Origin: Eubacterium sp. TM05-53
Lineage (GTDB): Bacteria > Bacillota_I > Bacilli_A > Erysipelotrichales > Erysipelotrichaceae
NCBI RefSeq assembly: GCF_003436425.1
Contig: NZ_QSPK01000076.1
Location: 1-9,238 of the forward strand
Reading direction: 5' to 3'
DNA length: 9,238 nucleotides
Program-made: the position numbers and the translations under genes
Shown: positions 5,330 through 9,238 of the stretch, piece after piece
How positions within the stretch are numbered: the first letter of the stretch is position 1
How the letters are laid out: every line of letters starts with the position of its first letter
Notes under the pieces: model-generated
The model's database searches: none
Told to the model about the DNA's origin: nothing
What the model saw: only the letters and a program-made list of their open reading frames with translations

Positions 5330-5358
5330 ATTATAGCTTTAAATAGGGGATTATGCAA
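5330..5358 (-). promoter_or_regulatory. Antisense promoter of module 5
   Basis: TTGCAT (5358-5353), 17 bases, TATAAT (5335-5330) on the minus strand. The spacer sequence differs from module 1 but its length and both hexamers are kept. Confidence 0.6.
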
Positions 5359-5389
5359 ACGGTATAGTGGTAGTTCTTTTGATTAGATT

Positions 5390-5419
5390 TTGTTAATTAA
5401 GGAAGAAATTACTTATAAA
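5390..5419 (+). promoter_or_regulatory. Candidate promoter of the RhuM/Fic gene
   Basis: TTGTTA (5390-5395), 18 bases, TATAAA (5414-5419). It predicts transcription from about 5426, upstream of the GGAG at 5441. That supports the ATG at 5450 over the in-frame TTG at 5390. Confidence 0.4.
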
Positions 5420-5449
5420 GGTCATTGGAATAAAAAGATTGGAGTACAT

Positions 5450-6400
5450 ATGAACAATGAAATAATTAAGTTTGTAAATGGTGATTTACAAATTAATGTA
5501 ACGGTTTCGCCAAATGAAGAAACTGTATGGTTAAATCGAAATCAATTAGCATCCTTATTTGACAGAGATGTTAAAACAATCAGTAAGCACATCAATAATG
5601 CATTAAAAGAAGAACTTGATTCTTCAACTGTCGCAAAATTTGCGACAGTTCAAAAAGAAGGCTCTAGAAATATAAAAAGAGAGATTGATTATTACAACTT
5701 AGATATGATTATTTCCGTTGGCTATAGAGTAAAATCACAAAATGGTGTAATTTTCCGAAAATGGGCGACATCTATTCTTCATGATTACATGATAAAGGGT
5801 TATGCAGTGAATCAAAAACGTTTAGATGTTTTAAATAAAACAATCGCGATTCAATCTAGAATGCTTGCTTCGACTCTTAATATTGAAGAGAAAGAAGTAT
5901 TAAGTGTTGTTGAAGCCTATTCGAATGCATTAACTTTATTGGATGATTATGATCATGGGACTATACCTAAACCAGATGGTATAGCTTCTATTTATCGTTT
6001 AAGTTATGAAGAATGTCGTGAATTGATTGATTCTATGAAATATGGTAACTTTTCATCTGTATTTGGTGTTGAAAAAGAGTATGGAAAGCTTAATGGAATC
6101 TTGGAGGCTATCTATCAATGTGTTTTTGAAACAGAATTGTATCCAAGCATTGAAGAAAAAGCTGCAAACTTACTTTACTTTTTAATTAAGGATCATCCGT
6201 TTGTGGATGGTTGCAAACGTATTGGTGCATCCATATTCTTAGAATTTCTAAATAAGAATAAACATCTGATTATCGATGGAAAACAGATTATTTCAGACAG
6301 TGCTTTAGTCGCAATTACATTAATGATTGCAGAGTCTAGACCAGAAGAAAAGGAAACGATGGTCAAACTTGTCATGAATTTTTTGAAATGTGAATTTTAA
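5450..6400 (+). CDS. RhuM-like protein with Fic/Doc-type C-terminus (316 aa)
   Basis: The N-terminal part (residues about 1-130) carries the RhuM signature: VWLNRNQLASLFDRDVKTIS, then a YYNLDMIISVGYRVKS stretch (81-96) and FRKWAT. The C-terminal part (about 180-316) is helical with a Fic/Doc-like motif at 249-257, HPFVDGCKR. Canonical Fic motifs have N where this has C255, a residue that helps hold the nucleotide phosphates; catalysis may be altered or lost. The start is ATG at 5450, with GGAG five bases upstream. An in-frame TTG at 5390 has no ribosome site and overlaps the promoter. RhuM-type genes are common in mobile islands, and some relatives are toxin- or virulence-associated; the activity here is unknown. 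The gene lies inside the module array, directly after module 5. Confidence 0.8.
   Translation: MNNEIIKFVNGDLQINVTVSPNEETVWLNRNQLASLFDRDVKTISKHINNALKEELDSSTVAKFATVQKEGSRNIKREIDYYNLDMIISVGYRVKSQNGVIFRKWATSILHDYMIKGYAVNQKRLDVLNKTIAIQSRMLASTLNIEEKEVLSVVEAYSNALTLLDDYDHGTIPKPDGIASIYRLSYEECRELIDSMKYGNFSSVFGVEKEYGKLNGILEAIYQCVFETELYPSIEEKAANLLYFLIKDHPFVDGCKRIGASIFLEFLNKNKHLIIDGKQIISDSALVAITLMIAESRPEEKETMVKLVMNFLKCEF
5626..5650. repeat. 25-bp palindrome inside the RhuM/Fic gene
   Basis: The arms AACTGTCGCAAA (5626-5637) and TTTGCGACAGTT (5639-5650) are perfect complements around one central A. They encode the conserved TVAKFATVQ stretch (residues 60-68). It is too tight to fold well as RNA unless the loop opens, so a DNA-level role such as a protein-binding site is possible. 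Confidence 0.75.
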
Positions 6401-6432
6401 AAGACATTATTTCGTGTAAATTAGTATCTTTT
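6398..6432. terminator. Weak hairpin after the RhuM/Fic gene, probably a module remnant
   Basis: AAAAGA (6399-6404) and TCTTTT (6427-6432) pair at the base. The inner part (CATTA against TTAGTA) pairs imperfectly. The sequence aaaagacatt... resembles the module terminators and the remnant at 7183, so it may be a decayed hairpin that now ends this gene. Confidence 0.35.
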
Positions 6433-6470
6433 GATATGGTGTTGTGATTTAAAAAGAGGGTTGTTCAATA

Positions 6471-6530
6471 TTGACAACAAGTCTTAAATTCGGAAAACTA
6501 TCATCAGTTAGACATCTCTGACAAGAGATG
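6471..6530 (+). repeat. Leader-like repeat, copy A
   Basis: TTGACAACAAGTCTTAAATTC and about 40 further bases match 7254-7316 at roughly 80 percent. It ends in a perfect hairpin, CATCTCT-GACA-AGAGATG (6513-6530), that abuts the transketolase fragment. No good -10 follows the TTGACA here. Confidence 0.6.
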
Positions 6531-6708
6531 GAGGGGTTGGAAGTGCAGTGAGTGAAGTATTTGCACCTGAAGGAATCGTATGCAGACAATATATGTTAGG
6601 TATGCAAAATGTGTTTGGCAGAAGTGGTAATCCTAAGGATTTATTGGATACTATGAGTTGGATGCTAAGCATATCGCAGATAAAATTAAGAAAATTACAG
6701 AAAAGTAA
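6527..6708 (+). pseudogene. Transketolase C-terminal fragment, frameshifted
   Basis: The frame from 6527 reads DGGVGSAVSEVFAPEGIVCR, then LGMQNVFGRSGNPKDLLD, and after one missing base near 6650 continues YELDAKHIADKIKKITEK before TAA at 6706-6708. That is the recognisable end of the transketolase C-terminal domain (small subunit in split enzymes). About 60 residues remain; the pyrimidine-binding domain and the start are absent. There is no start codon or ribosome site in frame, and a stop lies just upstream (6509). It is a remnant: a once complete gene was removed up to here, with the leader-like repeat at the junction. Its terminator survives. Confidence 0.7.
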
Positions 6709-6718
6709 TATTTAATAT

Positions 6719-6749
6719 AACAAGTCACCTGATAACCGGGTGACTTGTT
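6719..6749 (+). terminator. Terminator of the former transketolase gene
   Basis: AACAAGTCACC (6719-6729) pairs perfectly with GGTGACTTGTT (6739-6749), followed by T and A/T-rich sequence. It is a strong 11-bp stem and can also act on the minus strand. Confidence 0.75.
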
Positions 6750-6786
6750 TAATGTTTATAAAATTTTTTTTAGAAATTTATGCGAC

Positions 6787-6818
6787 TTAATAATGTTTTC
6801 ACATTGAAGTTTTATAAT
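6787..6818 (+). promoter_or_regulatory. Sense promoter block of module 6
   Basis: Same 32-base block from TTAATAATG to TATAAT (6813-6818). The flank to its left is unrelated to those of the other copies, so TTAATAATG marks the left edge of the conserved module. Confidence 0.55.
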
Positions 6819-6917
6819 TGGAATTGGCTACTGGATGTAGTAACGGTGAACCCTCTGAATTAAAAGGATGATATCTTGAGTTCTTAAAGATTCCGATTAT
6901 GTAGGAGGACGTGTTGT

Positions 6918-7019
6918 ATGTATATTTATCTGTACATTGATGTTGCCATGTGTTTAATGGCCATAGTAGAAATACTTAGAATTACATTATTGATTATAGA
7001 AAAATGTAAAAGACACTAG
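6918..7019 (+). CDS. Toxin-like hydrophobic peptide, copy 6 (33 aa)
   Basis: The peptide begins MYIYLYIDVAMCLMAIVEIL and ends EKCKRH; it differs from copy 4 at one residue (I16 for L16). AGGAGG (6903-6908) lies nine bases before ATG. It is a complete module: promoter block, leader of about 95 bases, 14-bp terminator and antisense promoter with consensus -10. The leader differs from copy 4 over about 60 bases between the first 20 bases and the ribosome site, while the coding part is almost unchanged. That suggests selection on the peptide. Role as a type I toxin is inferred. Confidence 0.65.
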   Translation: MYIYLYIDVAMCLMAIVEILRITLLIIEKCKRH

Positions 7020-7101
7020 TTCACCCAAACCCAACGGATTAAACTAGTGTCTTTTCACTAAATTAATTCAGAGGAACCACTGTATCCAGTAGTCTTTCTG
7101 T
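7006..7101 (-). ncRNA. Predicted antisense antitoxin RNA of module 6
   Basis: About 96 nt. The 5' part folds CTACTG-GATA-CAGTGG; the 3' part is the shared terminator hairpin, complementary to the last codons and 3' end of peptide message 6. Complementarity to the message body outside the hairpin is minor. Confidence 0.58.
7008..7055. terminator. Bidirectional terminator of module 6
   Basis: AAAAGACACTAGTT (7008-7021) pairs with AACTAGTGTCTTTT (7042-7055), 14 bp, the longest stem in the set. Each strand ends in four U. Confidence 0.78.
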
Positions 7102-7107
7102 ATCTGT

Positions 7108-7136
7108 ATTATACCGATAAAGGAATGTTTATGCAA
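7108..7136 (-). promoter_or_regulatory. Antisense promoter of module 6
   Basis: TTGCAT (7136-7131), 17 bases, TATAAT (7113-7108) on the minus strand. Confidence 0.65.
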
Positions 7137-7141
7137 ATTTG

Positions 7142-7225
7142 TTGATTGATAGTGTAACGGAATACACTGTTATAGAAAAAGTAAAAGACATTCGTTCATC
7201 CAACTCGTAGCGGAATAAACTAGAT
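7142..7225. repeat. Module remnant downstream of module 6
   Basis: An ATAGTGTA / TACACTGT inverted repeat (7149-7170) is followed by tatagaaaaagtaaaagacatt and a decayed hairpin right arm, ataaactag. The order matches the 3' end of a peptide module with the coding part deleted, as at 681-750. Confidence 0.5.
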
Positions 7226-7253
7226 AGAGGAGCACATGCGTAAACTGATTGTG

Positions 7254-7316
7254 TTGACAACGAGTCTTAAATTCAGTAGACTAATCGTTAGTTAGTCATC
7301 TCTAACAAAGGGATGA
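7254..7316 (+). repeat. Leader-like repeat, copy B
   Basis: Matches 6471-6530. TTGACA (7254-7259) is followed after 17 bases by TAGACT (7277-7282), a possible promoter. The repeat ends in the terminator hairpin at 7294-7318. Confidence 0.6.
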
Positions 7317-7324
7317 CTTCTTTT
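7294..7324 (+). terminator. Leader terminator (possible attenuator) before the DUF454 operon
   Basis: AGTCATCTC (7294-7302), loop TAACAAA, GGGATGACT (7310-7318) with one T-G pair, then TCTTTT. It lies between a possible promoter (7254-7282) and the gene at 7364. TCTAAC (7301-7306) can pair instead with GTTAGA (7336-7341), which would break this hairpin. Confidence 0.55.
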
Positions 7325-7334
7325 AATGAACATG

Positions 7335-7352
7335 AGTTAGATACATCTAACT
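7335..7352 (+). promoter_or_regulatory. Hairpin just before the DUF454 ribosome site
   Basis: AGTTAGA (7335-7341), loop TACA, TCTAACT (7346-7352), a perfect 7-bp stem ending two bases before GGAGG (7355-7359). Its left arm is the segment that could open the leader terminator. Confidence 0.4.
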
Positions 7353-7363
7353 GCGGAGGTATA

Positions 7364-7720
7364 ATGAGAAAGATTCTATATATCATAATTGGATGCATAT
7401 CATTAGGGTTAGGGATTATTGGTGTCATAGTACCGATTCTTCCGACGGTTCCTTTTGTGTTACTTGCAGCTTTTTGTTTTGCAAAATCAAGTGAAAGATT
7501 GGATGGTTGGTTTAAGAATACGAAGTTGTATAGGGAAAACAATATTAAGAGTGGTATGACGAAACAAGCAAAGCTTCGTATTATGTGTTCAGTAACTTTA
7601 TTAATGAGCATTGGATTTATCATGATGGGATTGAAGGGCATTGTTGTTGGTAATATTGTTTTATTGATTGTTTGGATTTTTCATATGGTTTATTTTACGT
7701 TTGGAGTAAAGACAGTATGA
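7364..7720 (+). CDS. DUF454 (YbaN-like) inner-membrane protein (118 aa)
   Basis: Recognised by the DUF454 signature at residues about 14-43: LGLGIIGVIVPILPTVPFVL followed by LAAFCFAKSS. Hydrophobic segments lie at about 5-40 (two helices with a proline-rich turn, PILPTVP), 74-89 and 92-112, so a small integral membrane protein. ATG at 7364 follows GGAGG four bases upstream. An in-frame ATG at 7313 lies inside the leader terminator and is unlikely. The stop overlaps the next start (ATGA at 7717-7720), so the two genes are translationally coupled. The molecular function of DUF454 is not established to my knowledge. Confidence 0.85.
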   Translation: MRKILYIIIGCISLGLGIIGVIVPILPTVPFVLLAAFCFAKSSERLDGWFKNTKLYRENNIKSGMTKQAKLRIMCSVTLLMSIGFIMMGLKGIVVGNIVLLIVWIFHMVYFTFGVKTV

Positions 7721-8043
7721 GAAGGGTTTTGAATTATTTATTAGCTATTAGCTTTGTTTTGACTATTATGGTTCCAATTACGGGAATCATAGTTCATAAA
7801 TTAGCTTCTACATTATTCTTAGTATTGGCTTTGATTCACGTGTTCCTGTATAGAAAGAGATTGGATTATAAGTATATTCTAGTAATTGTATTAACCATAG
7901 TATCCTTTGTTTTAGGAATACTAGGATTAATTATGGTTGAACATCCAATAATGCTAATTCTTCATAGAACCGTGTCGATTGTATTAATAATCTTATTAGC
8001 TATTCATATATATAGGTTTCACAAAAGACTTGCCGTTGCATAA
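7717..8043 (+). CDS. Small membrane protein with duplicated His pairs, possible heme-binding (108 aa)
   Basis: Four hydrophobic segments at about 5-25, 28-45, 52-74 and 82-100. Two matching half-units are visible: H27 to H41 in TGIIVHKLAS ... ALIHVFLYRKRL, and H83 to H97 in ILHRTVS ... LAIHIYRFHKRL. Both pairs are 14 residues apart on a helix and each unit ends in KRL. Histidines with this spacing ligate b-type heme in cytochrome b-like proteins, and DUF4405-type membrane proteins look similar. Heme binding is inference. The start ATG overlaps the DUF454 stop; GGAG (7703-7706) lies ten bases upstream. The longer in-frame start at 7672 lies within the DUF454 gene and is unlikely. Confidence 0.7.
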   Translation: MRRVLNYLLAISFVLTIMVPITGIIVHKLASTLFLVLALIHVFLYRKRLDYKYILVIVLTIVSFVLGILGLIMVEHPIMLILHRTVSIVLIILLAIHIYRFHKRLAVA

Positions 8044-8058
8044 TGTGACGGCTTTTAT
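8032..8058 (+). terminator. Terminator of the DUF454 operon
   Basis: GCCGT (8032-8036) pairs with ACGGC (8048-8052). The stem can extend inward to nine bp with two G-T pairs, leaving a three-base loop, then TTTTATT. It includes the stop codon of the preceding gene. Confidence 0.65.
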
Positions 8059-8163
8059 TATATTCAAAGTAATGGCGAATATGATGACGGATGAGTTTGA
8101 AAAAAGATAGGAATGAAGGAATAAGAACTCTGTCGTAAAAGATTGAATGATTTAGGATGGTAT

Positions 8164-8220
8164 TATAATTCTAGGATGTTTTCAATTTGAATTGACAAAT
8201 TTTTGGGGTAGGAGTATGTT
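8164..8220 (+). promoter_or_regulatory. Candidate promoters of the MgtC-like gene
   Basis: TTGACA (8192-8197), 17 bases, TATGTT (8215-8220) is a good match and would start transcription near 8227. An upstream TATAAT (8164-8169) with TTGAAT at 15 bases is an alternative. If the downstream one is used, AGGAG at 8210-8214 is not transcribed. Confidence 0.45.
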
Positions 8221-8253
8221 CTGACTGAAGAGAAAATAAGTAAACTAAAACAA

Positions 8254-8925
8254 ATGTATTATGTCAAGTTTGGAGATGATATTTTGTATTCAGAACAAGT
8301 ATATTTAAATTGGATATTTCGTATCGTGTTGGCTACTTTATGTGGTTGTGCCATTGGATATGAAAGGACGAGTCGAAATAAATCGGCCGGCATTCGAACA
8401 CATGCGATTATTGCACTAGGATCTTCAATGTTTATGATCATTTCTAAATATGCGTTTTTTGATGTGTCGACGGCGGATGGAGCTAGAGTGGCAGCACAAA
8501 TTGTTAGTGGAATTGGATTTCTTGGTGCTGGCGTAATCTTTGTGAAAGATGATTTGATTCAAGGGCTTACCACAGCAGCTGGAATGTGGACTACTTCTGG
8601 CATAGCTGCATGTATTGGTGCTGGATTGATTTTTATTGGTGTTTTTGCGACATTATTTCTAGTCATTCTTCAAAAGATATTTCATTATCCTTTCTTTAAT
8701 CAAATTGATCACCCTAATGTATTGATTCAAACTAATATTGTTTCTGACAAAGATGAAATATACAAAATATTTGAGAAGTATGGTATAGAAGTCAATGAAA
8801 TAAAAATTGATAAGAATCTAGATTTAATGACTTTTGATACAAATAATAGGTGGATTGACCAGAAAAATGAATTGTTTCAGGATTTGATGTCAATTGATAC
8901 AGTAACAAAAATATCTATTCTCTAA
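8254..8925 (+). CDS. MgtC/SapB-family membrane protein (about 223 aa)
   Basis: The MgtC/SapB core is clear: CAIGYER (32-37 region), AGIRTHAIIALGSS (45-58), RVAAQIVSGIGFLGAGVI (78-95) and LTTAAGMW (105-112), giving about four to five membrane helices. A soluble C-terminal domain of about 70 residues (155-223) is probably ACT-like, as in several MgtC proteins. Family members are linked to magnesium limitation and modulate membrane ATPases or transporters. The start is uncertain: ATG 8254 has no Shine-Dalgarno. The frame extends in phase to CTG 8221, six bases after AGGAG (8210-8214). A TTG at 8284 is also possible. It stands alone, with the DUF454 operon terminator upstream. Confidence 0.82.
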   Translation: MYYVKFGDDILYSEQVYLNWIFRIVLATLCGCAIGYERTSRNKSAGIRTHAIIALGSSMFMIISKYAFFDVSTADGARVAAQIVSGIGFLGAGVIFVKDDLIQGLTTAAGMWTTSGIAACIGAGLIFIGVFATLFLVILQKIFHYPFFNQIDHPNVLIQTNIVSDKDEIYKIFEKYGIEVNEIKIDKNLDLMTFDTNNRWIDQKNELFQDLMSIDTVTKISIL

Positions 8926-8939
8926 TTGACAAAGAGACT

Positions 8940-9002
8940 ATGGCGGATGATTTTGATGATGTGAATCATCAGTTGGAAAAATTATTGAGAGGATTGAAAA
9001 TC
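8940..9002 (+). other. In-frame 21-codon extension before the Nif3-like gene
   Basis: ATG at 8940 opens MADDFDDVNHQLEKLLRGLK and runs without a stop into the Nif3-like start at 9003. It has no good ribosome site. It contains a perfect hairpin TGATGAT-GTGA-ATCATCA (about 8954-8971) without a U-tract. It may be the remains of an upstream gene's end, or simply leader sequence. A similar string (atgacggatgagtttgaa) occurs at about 8086. Confidence 0.3.
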
Positions 9003-9238
9003 ATGAAGATTAAAGACGTAATTGAATGTTTAAAGAGTGAGGGTACTTGGGTTCGTTGGAATCGTTGTACTAGAGATCGTGTTTTATTTGGTGATGATGA
9101 TCAAGAAGTAAAGAAGATTGGTGTTTGTTGGGTGGCTACTAATAAAGTGATTGAACAAGCATTAAAAAAGGGTATTAACTTCATTATTTCCTCCATTTCC
9201 CCGCGCCTAAAGTCGCGCGGACACAAATACTTTATTAA
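9003..9238 (+). CDS. Nif3-like protein, 5' part, apparently interrupted
   Basis: The frame begins MKIKDVIECLKSEGTWVRWN, continues TRDRVLFGDD and KKIGVCWVATNKVIEQALKK and reaches GINFIIS, a good match to the N-terminus of Nif3-like dinuclear metal-centre proteins. In that family the next residues are typically HEN/HEP, with the histidine as a metal ligand. Here the frame reads SISPRLKSRG, from about 9192, and runs on open to the window edge. The change coincides with a GC-rich hairpin unlike the surrounding DNA. The gene is therefore probably cut at about residue 63. AGAGG at 8988-8992 is the ribosome site, ten bases before ATG. Confidence 0.65.
   Translation, partial: MKIKDVIECLKSEGTWVRWNRCTRDRVLFGDDDQEVKKIGVCWVATNKVIEQALKKGINFIISSISPRLKSRGHKYFI
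9190..9238 (-). mobile_element. Probable right end of an IS200/IS605-type (tnpB-carrying) element
   Basis: CCGCGC (9201-9206), loop CTAAAGTC, GCGCGG (9215-9220) is a GC-rich hairpin in otherwise AT-rich DNA. Read on the minus strand it gives CGCGCGACTTTAGGCGCGGG, resembling the GACTTTAG...CGCGGG right-end hairpins of many IS200/IS605 elements. This would place tnpB to the right, outside the window, reading leftwards. No transposase is visible here, so an unrelated hairpin or an IS607-type end remains possible. Confidence 0.5.

Noticed and set aside
5390..5449. TTG start giving the RhuM/Fic protein 20 more residues
   Set aside because: No ribosome site precedes it, it overlaps a candidate promoter, and the family N-terminus aligns with the ATG at 5450.
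7073..7090. Pairing of antisense 6 (UUCCUC) with the ribosome site of peptide message 6
   Set aside because: Only five to six pairs, and the segment is not kept in the antisense RNAs of modules 1, 2 and 4.

Overview
The window is AT-rich, with Shine-Dalgarno-led genes typical of Firmicutes. The gene content (SNF2/SWIM pair, RhuM-like protein, DUF454, MgtC, Nif3-like) fits a low-GC Firmicute, perhaps an Erysipelotrichales-type organism. That placement is inference from style and not from a marker gene.

The dominant feature is a dispersed and partly tandem array of one small module, about 330-430 bp per unit. Six toxin-like peptide genes of about 31-33 residues are recognisable (226-327, 467-562, 4288-4434 frameshifted, 4718-4819, 5138-5239, 6918-7019), plus at least two stripped remnants (about 681-750 and 7142-7225). 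A complete module has a conserved sense promoter block, a leader with a strong AGGAGG, a peptide gene with a hydrophobic core and basic tail, a strong hairpin terminator that begins inside the last codons, and a convergent promoter on the opposite strand. That promoter would make an RNA of about 92-97 nt ending in the same hairpin. This is the layout of a type I toxin-antitoxin locus (Fst/RNAII or TxpA/RatA and BsrG/SR4 style), present as a multi-copy family in two sequence subfamilies: 1 and 5 against 2, 3, 4 and 6.

Ordinary genes sit between the modules. On the minus strand, a SNF2 helicase and a SWIM zinc-finger protein form a two-gene operon (4067 to 753), which ends in a hairpin derived from a module remnant. 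To the right of modules 3-5 lies a RhuM-like/Fic-type gene (5450-6400), with a cysteine in place of the usual asparagine of the Fic motif and a near-perfect 25-bp palindrome inside the gene. A frameshifted transketolase C-terminal fragment (6527-6708) with its own terminator follows, then module 6.

The right third looks like a different neighbourhood. A two-gene membrane operon (DUF454 protein, 7364-7720; a 108-residue protein with duplicated histidine pairs, 7717-8043) is preceded by a leader that can form a terminator. An MgtC/SapB-family gene follows (8254-8925). Last is the 5' part of a Nif3-like gene (from 9003), whose reading frame departs from the family at about 9190, where a GC-rich hairpin resembling an IS200/IS605-type end begins.

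All calls come from reading the sequence; no database search was run. Transcription starts and RNA ends are estimates from promoter and hairpin positions.
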